The notes below the pieces were generated by a model that saw nothing but the letters and a program-made list of their open reading frames with translations, was not told where the DNA came from and did not search any database. Of a stretch of DNA of 64,000 bases, positions 55,985 through 64,000 are shown piece after piece. The stretch's first letter is position 1. Each line of letters starts with the position of its first letter. The stretch is from assembly GCF_018398315.1 (NCBI RefSeq), contig NZ_JAHBRW010000001.1, positions 1,050,001-1,114,000 of the forward strand, read 5' to 3'. The position numbers and the translations under genes were made by a program. Source of the stretch: Chelatococcus sp. YT9. Lineage in GTDB: Bacteria; Pseudomonadota; Alphaproteobacteria; Rhizobiales; Beijerinckiaceae.

Positions 55985-57151
55985 TCAGGCGAGCTTGGCC
56001 TTTTCCTGGGCAAAGGCCCAGTCGAGCCATTCGGTCAACGCCGTCACATCGGCGGTGTCGACTGTCGCGCCGCACCAGATCCTGAGGCCGGGAGGGGCAT
56101 CGCGATAAGCGCCGATGTCATAGGCGACATCAAGCTTGTCGAGGGCGGCGGCGAGGCCCTTGGCGACGGCGGCGACAGCCTCCGGACCCTTGGCGACCAC
56201 ATCGGCATCGACGATCGACAGGCAGACCGACGTGTTGGACTGCGTCTCGGCGACTTTGGCGAGATTGGCGACCCACGGGGTCTTCGCCACCCAGTCGGCA
56301 ATCGCTTTGGCGTTGGCATCAGCCCGCGCGACCAGCGCATCAAGGCCACCGAGCGACTTCGCCCATTCCAACGCGTCGATATAGTCCTCGACGCAGAGCA
56401 TCGACGGGGTGTTGATGGTCTCGCCCTGGAAGATGCCCTCCACGATCTTGCCGCCCTTGGTCATGCGGAAGATCTTCGGCAGCGGCCAGGCCGGCGTGTA
56501 GCTCTCAAGCCGGGCGACGGCGCGCGGCGAGAGAATGAGGATGCCATGGGCGCCCTCGCCACCGAGCACCTTCTGCCAGGAGAAGGTGACAACATCGAGC
56601 TTCGGCCAGTCGAGGCGCTGGGCGAAGGCAGCCGAGGTGGCGTCGCAGATCGTGAGACCTTCCCGATCGGCGGCGATCCAGTCCGCATTAGGGACGCGCA
56701 CGCCGGAAGTGGTGCCGTTCCAGGTGAAGACAACGTCGCGGGTCTTGGTATCGACTTGCGTCAGATCCGGCAGTTCGCCGTACCCAGCCTTGATGATGCG
56801 GGCATCGGCGAGCTTGAGCTGCTTGACCACATCGGTCACCCAACCTTCGCCAAAGGATTCCCAGGCGAGCATGTCGACCGGGCGGGCGCCGAGCAGCGAC
56901 CACAGCGCCATCTCGACCGCGCCTGTATCCGACGCAGGCACGATGCCGATGCGGTAGTCGGCAGGCACCTGCAAGATTTCACGGGTGAGATCGATCGCCT
57001 GCTTGAGCTTGGCTTTGCCAATCTTGGCGCGGTGTGAGCGGCCTAGCGAACTCGTATCGAGGGCGGCGGCATCCCAGCCGGGGCGCTTCGCGCAAGGGCC
57101 AGACGAAAAATGAGGCCGCGCGGGGCGCACGGCGGGCAGCGTCTCTGTCAT
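55985..57151 (-). CDS. serC: Phosphoserine aminotransferase SerC
   Basis: PLP enzyme that makes phosphoserine from 3-phosphohydroxypyruvate and glutamate. The PLP lysine is in [18 protein letters not shown]-terminal [13 protein letters not shown], then [16 protein letters not shown] and [20 protein letters not shown] are typical. 388 residues is the rhizobial length, longer than the E. coli enzyme (362). It is preceded by a conserved leader RNA and promoter. serC-serA share direction, and both substrates come from the glycolytic genes at 28-32 kb. Confidence 0.97.
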   Translation of the reverse strand: MTETLPAVRPARPHFSSGPCAKRPGWDAAALDTSSLGRSHRAKIGKAKLKQAIDLTREILQVPADYRIGIVPASDTGAVEMALWSLLGARPVDMLAWESFGEGWVTDVVKQLKLADARIIKAGYGELPDLTQVDTKTRDVVFTWNGTTSGVRVPNADWIAADREGLTICDATSAAFAQRLDWPKLDVVTFSWQKVLGGEGAHGILILSPRAVARLESYTPAWPLPKIFRMTKGGKIVEGIFQGETINTPSMLCVEDYIDALEWAKSLGGLDALVARADANAKAIADWVAKTPWVANLAKVAETQSNTSVCLSIVDADVVAKGPEAVAAVAKGLAAALDKLDVAYDIGAYRDAPPGLRIWCGATVDTADVTALTEWLDWAFAQEKAKLA

Positions 57152-57157
57152 GTCATT

Positions 57158-57203
57158 CCATCCTTACAGATGGGCGCCTTCCGTTGGGGGAAGGTGTCCC
57201 GCG
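57158..57203 (-). ncRNA. serC leader RNA motif
   Basis: Two adjacent small hairpins in the 50-nt serC leader: CCTTCC/GGAAGG (57194-57189 with 57182-57177) and CATC/GATG-type CCATC/GATGG (57173-57169 with 57162-57158). They are flanked by GGGACA and the serC start 6 bases away. This fits the serC motif described upstream of serC in alphaproteobacteria, whose ligand is not known. Assigned from memory of the motif's shape. Confidence 0.6.
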
Positions 57204-57207
57204 GATG

Positions 57208-57236
57208 GAGATACGGGAGATGGGACCGACAGTCAA
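57208..57236 (-). promoter_or_regulatory. Promoter of serC
   Basis: TTGACT at 57236-57231, exactly 17 bases, TATCTC at 57213-57208. Transcription should start near 57201, so the whole leader is the two-hairpin motif and little else. Confidence 0.65.
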
Positions 57237-57390
57237 CGGGCGATTGGTACGAAGCTTTCAGACCCACCTTTGCCAACCGCCCGTCGCGTTGATGGGAGAC
57301 TCCGGCTGCACCTGGCCAGGACAGGGGGGCTCACAGGGCTTGGCTGCTCCTCCGTGTCACCTGCGTCGCCAAGGACGCCTTGCTCGGCAT

Positions 57391-58275
57391 CTAGAATTTC
57401 ACGCCAACCGCGCCGCGCAAGGCATTGATATCCGCGCGAGCCTTCGAGAACGACATGAAGCGGATGTATTCATACTCACCACGCAAGAAGACGCCGTCGG
57501 TCAGAAGCATATCAACGCCCAGCCCCGCCGCCATGCCATAAGCGAATTCGTTGTTCTTTTTCTCGGATAGTGTGGTTGGATTGGGGTCGAGACTAGCCAT
57601 AGGCCTTCCCATGCCGGAATAATCATAGGCTGTCACTGCCACCGACGCGGACCGATCAATGCTGGCCCGGCCGACTGCCACGCCCATCATCGCATAGGGC
57701 ATAATAGAGCCAAAGGCATAGCCGGCGCGCGCGCGTAAGGTCATGTAATCCGTCAGTTTGACGGTAGATCGCGTATCCAAACCGACGTTATAACTGTATC
57801 GATCCGAAGCAAGATAACTGCGCTGCAGTTGATCCCGCGCCGTTATATCGAGCGCGGTGTGATTGTAGTTGGCTTCAATACCAAGGACCACGTCATCCCA
57901 CTGGCTGTTATAACCCAGAAAGCCTCCGAAAATCCCCCGCCGCGCATCGCGCTCGGGGAGCGCCGTCCATCCCGAGACGGCGGCTTCGGCCTCGATGATC
58001 GTATCCCGAAGCACATGCGCGATGAGATCGCCAGTTGCCCTGCCAAAGTCGACATTCGTATTGGCATAACCGGCCTGCGCACCGACATAGACGCCACTCC
58101 AGTCCGCCGCATCGGCTGGCTTGTCATCCATGATCGCGCCGCGCAACGAGGAGTAGTCGAGATCCGCGGCCTGCGCCCCTGTCAATTGGCATGTGAGCGC
58201 GCTTCCAGCCAGCAGATACACCATGGTCAGCCGGTTACGCGCCGAAAGATTCATCCCCAAGAATGCCGCCCGCAT
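57391..58275 (-). CDS. Outer-membrane beta-barrel protein (Omp31/Omp25-like)
   Basis: Signal peptide about residues 1-36 ending AQAADL. The barrel begins WSGVYVGAQAGYANTNVDFG, with alternating aromatic strands (GIFGGFLGYNSQWDDVVLGI) and an end strand ALRGAVGVKF with the terminal phenylalanine used for BAM recognition. 294 residues. ATG 58275 has an AGGA site. It resembles the 25-31 kDa porin-like proteins of rhizobia and Brucella. A second barrel gene lies upstream in the same direction, with a terminator between them. Confidence 0.9.
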   Translation of the reverse strand: MRAAFLGMNLSARNRLTMVYLLAGSALTCQLTGAQAADLDYSSLRGAIMDDKPADAADWSGVYVGAQAGYANTNVDFGRATGDLIAHVLRDTIIEAEAAVSGWTALPERDARRGIFGGFLGYNSQWDDVVLGIEANYNHTALDITARDQLQRSYLASDRYSYNVGLDTRSTVKLTDYMTLRARAGYAFGSIMPYAMMGVAVGRASIDRSASVAVTAYDYSGMGRPMASLDPNPTTLSEKKNNEFAYGMAAGLGVDMLLTDGVFLRGEYEYIRFMSFSKARADINALRGAVGVKF

Positions 58276-58607
58276 GGTCCTGTCTTCCTCGAAGCGTGTT
58301 TCACGCAGCGCGGCGACACCCCTCCGGTCGTCGCCGCGCGCTCCAACTCACAACGACTCATTACGGCCAGCGGATACTTGACTTTTATGTTTAACGAACG
58401 ACTAAAGCAAATGCGATAAAAATATCGAAAAGGAAAAACTTATATGCAACGTGTTATTCATAAGAATATCATCTTCGGAATTATCAGAAGATTGCCAATA
58501 TTTCAGATCCATATACGTCAAAACGACAAATGAAGAACGCTATCCTCATCAGGAATTCTAAATCTGAAATCGACCCATCAGGAACAGCTTTCGCATTGGA
58601 TACACCA
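58276..58607. other. Upstream region of the 57.4-kb barrel gene
   Basis: AT-rich from about 58380 to 58560. TTAA-CGAACGA-CTAA at 58391-58405 is a one-mismatch relative of the CtrA box TTAA-N7-TTAA. No gene is apparent. Confidence 0.35.
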
Positions 58608-58671
58608 GGCCAAAAAGGAATGGAGCCTGTTGCGTGGAAAGCTGCCTCAGCTCTCAACGCAAACAGGCTCC
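58608..58671 (-). terminator. Terminator of the 58.7-kb barrel gene
   Basis: GGAGCCTGTTTGCGT and ACGCAACAGGCTCC on the minus strand pair with one bulge around a 21-base loop (itself with a short AGCTGAGGCAGCT hairpin), followed by ATTCCTTTTT. Confidence 0.75.
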
Positions 58672-58726
58672 ATGCGATCATAGGCGCCGGCGTCCCGTCC
58701 CGCGGAACGCCGCCGGCAGAGCGCGC

Positions 58727-59548
58727 TTAATAGCTGCGCATCAGAGGCTCATCGACAGCCGCGTAGCTCGGACCGCCCAGCATCCAGCGCAGGCCGATCT
58801 TGATGTCGTGCGAGCTCAAATCCTTGAACTTCATCGGGTTATAGACCGAGTTATAACCCGTATAGGTGATCAGGTCACCTGACTCGGCATCGCCCAGATT
58901 GAGGTAGCGATAGGCAAGTTCGACAGTGAAATTCGGCGTCACTTCATAGCCCAGGCCGGCGTAGAGTGCCCAGGCGAGATTCCATTTGGACTTATCACGC
59001 CCGTAAGCAAGTCCCTGCGTGATGATGTTGGTATCCGTGAACCCCGTGATCGTGTTGCGTGTGACGCCGATGCCCGCGCCAACGAAAGGCGTGATGCCTG
59101 ACCACGTCCCGAGATCGAAATAAGCATTGAGCAGCGTCGTCCACTCCGTCTTGCCGCCGGAGTATTGGTCTGTCGCATAGCCGGTCGAAAGATAAGGAGC
59201 CTCGTATATATCGAGCCCCTTGAAGTTAGCTCTCGCACGATATTCCGTTGTCAGATCGGTGCGGAACCAGTTGTTGAACTTGTAACCGACGCCGACGCCA
59301 GCAAAAGGCGCAGCATCAAAGTCTTTATTGATATTGACGACGGTTGTGCCCTGATAGAGCACGTTATCGAGCTTATCGACCTGCTGGTTGCTGAAACCGA
59401 TATCGCCGCGCAGATACCATCCGCTCATGTCGAGCGGCACCGGAGGCGCTAGCGGGGGTGGCGGTGGCAAGAGATCCGCGGCGAGACCAGCCCCCATGCT
59501 CCCCACAACAAAGCTGCCCGCCAGGACGAGAGATTTCATGCCACGCAT
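58727..59548 (-). CDS. Outer-membrane beta-barrel protein (Omp25-like)
   Basis: Signal peptide about residues 1-24 (SLVLAGSFVVGSMGAGLAAD), a proline-rich linker LLPPPPPLAPPVPLDMSG, then a barrel starting WYLRGDIGFSNQQVDKLDN and ending SSHDIKIGLRWMLG. Strand features include GVGVGYKFNNWFRTDLTTEY and VTPNFTVELAYRYLNLGD. 273 residues. The last 15 residues after WMLG extend past the barrel. ATG 59548 has an AAGGA site. A perfect CtrA-type box lies 80 bases upstream, as for omp25 of Brucella, which depends on CtrA. Confidence 0.92.
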   Translation of the reverse strand: MRGMKSLVLAGSFVVGSMGAGLAADLLPPPPPLAPPVPLDMSGWYLRGDIGFSNQQVDKLDNVLYQGTTVVNINKDFDAAPFAGVGVGYKFNNWFRTDLTTEYRARANFKGLDIYEAPYLSTGYATDQYSGGKTEWTTLLNAYFDLGTWSGITPFVGAGIGVTRNTITGFTDTNIITQGLAYGRDKSKWNLAWALYAGLGYEVTPNFTVELAYRYLNLGDAESGDLITYTGYNSVYNPMKFKDLSSHDIKIGLRWMLGGPSYAAVDEPLMRSY

Positions 59549-59628
59549 GAACGAAGTTCCTTCTTGTCAGGGAAGGGTCCGATTGTGGAGCTCCCCACTG
59601 CACATGAAGGGACACTCGCATAAAACTC

Positions 59629-59643
59629 TTAAACAGATCTTAA
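59629..59643. promoter_or_regulatory. CtrA-type box upstream of the 58.7-kb barrel gene
   Basis: TTAA-ACAGATC-TTAA followed by CC: exactly TTAA-N7-TTAAC, the consensus of the cell-cycle regulator CtrA. It lies 81 bases upstream of the start codon. Another TTAACCTTAA follows at 59640. Confidence 0.65.
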
Positions 59644-59948
59644 CCTTAATACTTCACCATAATGAGTATTCAGCTTATCGCCTTTCATCGGTGCACAGGA
59701 CGAGCGGATTTATCCACGATCCCGCCAAGGCGTCGCGAAACACGTTCTTCTTAACAACCTGATTTCACTTAAATTTTTACGAGAGCCTGCGGACGGCGAG
59801 GCATAATCGAGAACGCTTGGGTCCGGCACGCCGTTGGCGTGCAAACAACCGGCCCGGAGTACAACGGGTCCGGTTCATCACCAGAACTACCGAAAATGGT
59901 AAAGAAGGGGGTCCGCGTAACCTACGCGGCGCGCCCGGACCGGTCGAA
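59644..59948. other. Intergenic region between the barrel gene and glmM
   Basis: Positions 59644-59780 are AT-rich. GCACGCC/GGCGTGC (59826-59842) is a hairpin without T run. CCGCGTA/TACGCGG (59913-59929) is a 7-bp stem with a 3-base loop which, read on the minus strand, runs into ACCCCCTTCTTT and may end glmM transcription. No gene is seen. Confidence 0.45.
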
Positions 59949-61298
59949 TCACGCTGCCGCAGCGGCCCGCGTGAAAGCCTCAACGACCTCGTCTACGACG
60001 CTCTCGACGAGAGCACGATCGTCACCCTCTCCCATCACGCGGATGAGAGGCTCGGTGCCTGAAGGCCGTATGACCAGGCGCCCGCCTGCGCCGAGCTTCT
60101 TACGTGCAGCGTCAACCACCGGCCCGACCAGCTCTTCGGAGAGGGCCTGATCTCTGCGGTAGCGCACATTCTTCAAAATTTGCGGCAACCGCTCGAAGCA
60201 CTGGCAGATTTCGCTCACCGGGCGGTTGCGTCCCTTGACCACGGCCAGAAGCTGAAGAGCCGCGACGAGCCCGTCGCCGGTGGTCGCATGGTCCGGCATA
60301 ATGATGTGCCCGGATTGCTCGCCACCGAGATTGTAGCCATCCTGGCGCATACGCTCGAGTACATAGCGATCACCCACCGCGGTACGGACGAGATCAATGC
60401 CAATGCCCTGAAGATAACGCTCAAGCCCCAGATTGGACATGATCGTCGCAACGATCCCCGGCCGGGACAGGCGCCCGTCCTCCTTCCAGGAGGTGGCGAT
60501 GGCCGCCATCAGGCTGTCGCCGTCCACGAGGTGCCCCTTCTCGTCGACGATGATGACTCGATCAGCATCACCATCGAGCGCAATTCCGATGTCCGCACGC
60601 GTTTCCCGGACCTTGGCAATCAACGCGGCCGGTGCCGTTGATCCCACATCTCGGTTGATGTTGAAACCGTCGGGCTCGACGCCGATGGAAATAACATCCG
60701 CACCAAGCTCCCACAGGGCTTCGGGCGCCACTTTGTAGGCCGCACCGTTGGCGCAGTCGACCACAATACGCAGCCCGTCGAGATCAAGCTGTCGCGGCAA
60801 CGTCCGCTTGGCAAATTCGATATAGCGCGCATGCACGCTCTCGATACGCTTCGCACGGCCAAGACTGTCGGGTTTTGAGAGGCGCAGGCGGAGATCAGCG
60901 TCGATCAACCCTTCGATTTCCTCCTCGACCTCATCGCTCAGCTTGTAGCCATCGGGACCGAACAGCTTGATGCCGTTGTCCTCGTAAGGGTTATGCGAGG
61001 CGGAGATCATGACGCCGAGATCACAGCGCATGGAGCGGGTGAGCATCGCAACGGCCGGCGTCGGCATCGGACCGAGCAGCAGCACGTCCATGCCGACGGA
61101 GGTGAAACCTGCCACCAGCGCATATTCGATCATATAGCCGGACAGACGCGTATCCTTGCCGATCACCACACGATGGCGATGCTCACCGCGCTGGAACAGA
61201 AGTCCCGCCGCCTGCCCGACCTTCAGGGCGAGCTCAGGCGTGATAACGGCATTGGCCAAGCCGCGAATGCCATCTGTTCCGAAATACGCGCGTCTCAT
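59949..61298 (-). CDS. glmM: Phosphoglucosamine mutase GlmM
   Basis: Isomerises glucosamine-6-P to glucosamine-1-P for peptidoglycan and LPS precursors. The phosphoserine is in [19 protein letters not shown] (Ser of SASHNP); the metal motif is [14 protein letters not shown]; the sugar loop [10 protein letters not shown]; the phosphate-binding end [15 protein letters not shown] 61298 ([13 protein letters not shown]) gives 449 residues, the family norm. An ATG at 61370 in the same frame has a far better ribosome site (GGGGAGG) and would add 24 basic residues, so the true start may be there. ftsH-glmM order is conserved. Confidence 0.96.
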   Translation of the reverse strand: MRRAYFGTDGIRGLANAVITPELALKVGQAAGLLFQRGEHRHRVVIGKDTRLSGYMIEYALVAGFTSVGMDVLLLGPMPTPAVAMLTRSMRCDLGVMISASHNPYEDNGIKLFGPDGYKLSDEVEEEIEGLIDADLRLRLSKPDSLGRAKRIESVHARYIEFAKRTLPRQLDLDGLRIVVDCANGAAYKVAPEALWELGADVISIGVEPDGFNINRDVGSTAPAALIAKVRETRADIGIALDGDADRVIIVDEKGHLVDGDSLMAAIATSWKEDGRLSRPGIVATIMSNLGLERYLQGIGIDLVRTAVGDRYVLERMRQDGYNLGGEQSGHIIMPDHATTGDGLVAALQLLAVVKGRNRPVSEICQCFERLPQILKNVRYRRDQALSEELVGPVVDAARKKLGAGGRLVIRPSGTEPLIRVMGEGDDRALVESVVDEVVEAFTRAAAAA

Positions 61299-61512
61299 AT
61301 CGGCAGCCTTCTGCTTGTCCTCGGCGGGAGATTCCATCTCAAGGCGCGTTTTACGTCCCTTGCGCGCCATCGCAACCTCCCCAGCCCATACCGCTAGAAC
61401 CGTACGGATTCTGACGCTTATAGCAGCGCCGTCCGCCGACAGTGACCGAACTTCGTTCAAAAAATATGAGCGAATCTTTCAAGGCGGCCGTCAACGACTG
61501 TGTCTCCCAAAC

Positions 61513-61543
61513 AAAAACCTCCGCCGGATGAAACCGGCGGAGG
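61513..61543 (-). terminator. Terminator of ftsH
   Basis: On the minus strand CCTCCGCCGG and CCGGCGGAGG form a perfect 10-bp stem around a 6-base loop, followed by TTTTTGTTT. It starts 27 bases after the ftsH stop. Confidence 0.92.
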
Positions 61544-61569
61544 CTTGAAGAGGCTCTTTGGACCAGCAG

Positions 61570-63492
61570 TCAGACCTGCGGCTGAGGCTCCAGCCCCGTG
61601 TCCGGCTCACCACGCGGCCTGTTGCGACCCGTGGTCGGCACGGCTGAGCTACGGCTCGGCGTCTTCGGCTCGCCACTGTCTCGGGTTGGCGGCTTGCCGT
61701 TCAGGAGATCACGGATCTCCTCACCGGACAGCGTTTCATACTCCAGAAGAGCCTGCGCCAGCGTTTCCCAATCATCGCGCTTCTCGATGAGGATGCGCCG
61801 AGCCTCGTTCTCGCCGTCCTCTATCAATTTGCGGATCTCAGCGTCGATGAGCTTCGCCGTTTCATCGGACATGTTCTGGCTTTGCGCCACCGAATGGCCG
61901 AGGAATACCTCCTGCTCGTTGGACTGGTAGCGGACGCGACCGAGCTTGTCGGACATGCCCCATTCCATGATCATCGCTCGTGCGAGGCGGGTGGCCTGCT
62001 GGATATCGCCGCTCGCTCCGTTGGTGACCTTGTTGGGGCCGAACTTGAGGATCTCAGCCTCGCGGCCGCCGAAGGTCATGGCGATGCGCGAGACACACCA
62101 TTCGCGCGTATAGGAGTGACGATCACTTTCCGGTAGCGACATCACCATGCCGAGCGCGCGGCCGCGCGGAATGATAGTCGCCTTGTGGATCGGATCATGG
62201 CTCGGCACGTTGAGGCCGACGATCGCATGGCCTGCCTCGTGATAGGCGGTGAGTTCCTTCTCCTCCTGGGTCATGGCCATGGAGCGGCGCTCGGCGCCCA
62301 TCATCACCTTGTCCTTGGCATCCTCGAACTCGGCCTGAGTGACGATGCGCTTTCCACGCCTCGCCGCGAGAAGTGCACCTTCGTTCACGAGGTTCATCAG
62401 GTCGGCGCCGGAAAAGCCGGGCGTGCCGCGCGCGATGGTCTTGAGATCGACGTCGGGCGCCAGCGGAACCTTGCGGACGTGGACGCGCAGGATCTTCTCG
62501 CGGCCTGCGACATCCGGGTTCGGGATGACGATCTGGCGATCGAAACGGCCGGGGCGCAGCAAGGCGGGGTCGAGCACGTCCGGACGGTTGGTCGCGGCGA
62601 TGATGATGATGCCTTCGTTCTGCTCGAAGCCGTCCATCTCGACGAGGAGCTGGTTCAGCGTCTGCTCGCGCTCGTCATTGCCGCCGCCGAGGCCGGCGCC
62701 GCGATGGCGGCCGACCGCGTCGATCTCATCGATGAAGATGATGCAGGGGGCGTTCTTCTTGGCCTGCTCGAACATGTCGCGCACGCGGCTCGCGCCGACG
62801 CCCACGAACATCTCGACGAAGTCCGAGCCCGAGATCGTGAAGAACGGCACGTTGGCTTCGCCCGCGACGGCACGCGCCGTGAGCGTCTTACCCGTGCCGG
62901 GCGGGCCTACGAGCAGCACGCCGCGCGGAATACGGCCGCCGAGCCGCTGGAACTTCTGCGGATCGCGGAGGAACTCCACGATCTCCTGCAGGTCTTCCTT
63001 GGCCTCGTCGATGCCGGCGACGTCCTCGAAGGTTACGCGGCCATGCGCTTCCGTCAGGAGCTTGGCCTTGGACTTGCCGAAGCCCATGGCGCGGCCGGCG
63101 CCGCTCTGCATCTGACGCGACAGGAAGATCCACGCGCCGATGAAAACAAGCAATGGCAACCAGTTGAATAGAAGCGCGATGAACCAAGGCGTCGAATCCG
63201 ACGGCGGCTTGGCGGTGATCTGCACGCCCTTCTGGGAAAGCTTGCCCACCAATGAGGGATCATTCGGCGCGAAGGTGCGGAAGGATCCGCCGTTCGTATA
63301 GGTGCCTGTAATGTCCTGGCCGGAAATCACCACGCTCGTGATCCGCCCCGCATCAGCATCGTTCAGGAGCTGCGAGTAAGGGATCTCGTTGGCGGTTCCG
63401 CGCGAGCCCGGATTCTGGAAGAGCGTGACGAGCGCAAGCACCAATAGGAATATGATGACCCACAGGGCGAAATTGCGGAAATTGGGGTTCAT
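61570..63492 (-). CDS. ftsH: ATP-dependent zinc metalloprotease FtsH
   Basis: Membrane-bound AAA protease that removes misfolded membrane proteins and, in other bacteria, RpoH and LpxC. Two membrane helices (about 6-25 and 103-122) flank a periplasmic domain. The AAA module has Walker A GPPGTGKT, Walker [12 protein letters not shown] and the [23 protein letters not shown] (20 residues). The protease zinc motif is HEAGH in [11 protein letters not shown]. 640 residues with a disordered, charged C-terminal tail. tilS lies upstream (167 bases) and glmM downstream, the normal alphaproteobacterial order. Confidence 0.98.
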   Translation of the reverse strand: MNPNFRNFALWVIIFLLVLALVTLFQNPGSRGTANEIPYSQLLNDADAGRITSVVISGQDITGTYTNGGSFRTFAPNDPSLVGKLSQKGVQITAKPPSDSTPWFIALLFNWLPLLVFIGAWIFLSRQMQSGAGRAMGFGKSKAKLLTEAHGRVTFEDVAGIDEAKEDLQEIVEFLRDPQKFQRLGGRIPRGVLLVGPPGTGKTLTARAVAGEANVPFFTISGSDFVEMFVGVGASRVRDMFEQAKKNAPCIIFIDEIDAVGRHRGAGLGGGNDEREQTLNQLLVEMDGFEQNEGIIIIAATNRPDVLDPALLRPGRFDRQIVIPNPDVAGREKILRVHVRKVPLAPDVDLKTIARGTPGFSGADLMNLVNEGALLAARRGKRIVTQAEFEDAKDKVMMGAERRSMAMTQEEKELTAYHEAGHAIVGLNVPSHDPIHKATIIPRGRALGMVMSLPESDRHSYTREWCVSRIAMTFGGREAEILKFGPNKVTNGASGDIQQATRLARAMIMEWGMSDKLGRVRYQSNEQEVFLGHSVAQSQNMSDETAKLIDAEIRKLIEDGENEARRILIEKRDDWETLAQALLEYETLSGEEIRDLLNGKPPTRDSGEPKTPSRSSAVPTTGRNRPRGEPDTGLEPQPQV

Positions 63493-63658
63493 CGGATTAG
63501 GTCTTCCTCGTCACTCGGTGGCGGCGTTGTTGTCTGCGAAAGCCGCCGTACGCGCTAATCTAGGGCTCACATCCATGCTTGCCAAGGGAAGAGCCCGAGG
63601 AAGTTGGCTTGCGCGCCTGAAAACAGCCGGCGATTGTCTCAGATGCTCGGTCAAAAAG

Positions 63659-64000
63659 TCAAATATTCCGTATCTTTCCTCGCCGACGTGGGCCTTCCCC
63701 GCTCATATGGATGTGACCGCTCCTCGATAGCCTTATCACCGCCCCCCCAAGAGTTCGTTTAAGCGCCTCCCCCCGCGCACGCGCCGCGGAAAGCGCCTCC
63801 GTCAACGCTTCAAGGCGCTCGAGGCGCAGGTGGGGACCATCGGCAAGTGACCCAGCCATCCGCGCGATGCCACGCCGCAAAAGGCGTAATTGCACCTCCT
63901 CGGGCTCCAGGAAGAACGCTGGAGAAAGCCGGACTTCAGCCATCGCCGCGCCGGCATCGGTCAGCTCGCAGCGACGCGCCGCATCGTCGGTTGCCCGCTC
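63659..64000 (-). CDS. tilS: tRNA(Ile)-lysidine synthetase TilS, 5' end beyond the right edge
   Basis: Only the C-terminal 113 residues are in the window; the frame is open to the edge. The segment AEVRLSPAFFLEPEEVQLRL, then LRRGIARMAG, RLERLEALTEALSAARARGE and ALKRTLGGAVIRLS ending EGPRRRGKIRNI matches the C-terminal domain of alphaproteobacterial TilS. TilS modifies cytidine 34 of tRNA-Ile(CAU) to lysidine. The N-terminal ATPase with its PP-loop is outside the window. Position just before ftsH supports the call. Confidence 0.85.
   Translation of the reverse strand, partial: ERATDDAARRCELTDAGAAMAEVRLSPAFFLEPEEVQLRLLRRGIARMAGSLADGPHLRLERLEALTEALSAARARGEALKRTLGGAVIRLSRSGHIHMSGEGPRRRGKIRNI

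Noticed and set aside
55637-57037. 466-codon plus-strand frame opposite serA and serC
   Set aside because: Shadow of serC with arginine/glycine-rich low-information sequence.
1-64000. Defence island, prophage or CRISPR
   Set aside because: Neither repeats of the right form nor nuclease, helicase, integrase or transposase genes were found; nearly all genes are conserved chromosomal ones.

Overview
The window is high-GC alphaproteobacterial chromosome, almost certainly from the order Hyphomicrobiales (Rhizobiales). Pointers are the Irr-type boxes at bfd and bfr, the serC leader motif, 6S RNA between zapA and the 5-formyl-THF cyclo-ligase gene, a zinc-free L31, DUF1465/DUF1192/DUF4164 proteins, a TrcR-type regulator, Omp25-like beta barrels and the tilS-ftsH-glmM order. 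The genus cannot be fixed from the sequence alone. Nearly all of it is core chromosome: I see no tRNA, rRNA, CRISPR array, phage gene, transposase or plasmid gene.

Layout. 1-5.1 kb (minus): sulfur assimilation, a siroheme synthase cut by the left edge and the sulfate ABC transporter sbp-cysT-cysW-cysA. 5.2-8.7 kb (plus): a leader region with a small cysteine-rich ORF, a 68-residue protein and the methionine importer metN-metI-metQ. 9-13.5 kb: a membrane class III cyclase, then efp divergent from epmA-epmB, which modify EF-P. 13.7-16.9 kb: arfB, the iron-store pair bfd and bfr (each behind an Irr-like box), a GST and a MarR regulator. 17.4-23.6 kb: a small lipoprotein, an MBOAT acyltransferase with its SGNH-like partner, a GGT-family hydrolase and a hydroxyacid dehydrogenase. 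23.6-26.3 kb (minus): DUF4164, zapA, 6S RNA, fthC and a YmdB phosphoesterase.

26.5-34.6 kb (plus) is a central-carbon cluster: tkt, gap, a membrane-anchored proline-rich protein, pgk, fba, a ThiE-like protein and a Sel1-repeat protein. 34.8-40.2 kb: an inositol-phosphatase-like gene, a MotA/TolQ-like plus OmpA-like pair, an MsbA-type ABC exporter and rpmE. 40.5-47.4 kb: small conserved alphaproteobacterial genes, a TPR lipoprotein, rpsU, purE-purK and DUF465. 47.8-53.9 kb: rluD, rpoH (sigma-32), an unrecognised membrane protein, purA and an EamA transporter. 54-64 kb (minus): serA and serC behind a leader RNA, two outer-membrane barrels (one with a CtrA-type box), glmM, ftsH and the 3' part of tilS.

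No undescribed multi-gene defence or biosynthetic system is evident. The most interesting signals are regulatory and small: the cysteine-tract leader ORF before the methionine importer, the palindromes upstream of the sulfur genes, the Irr and CtrA boxes, and a GGT homologue that has lost the gamma-glutamate-binding arginine motif.
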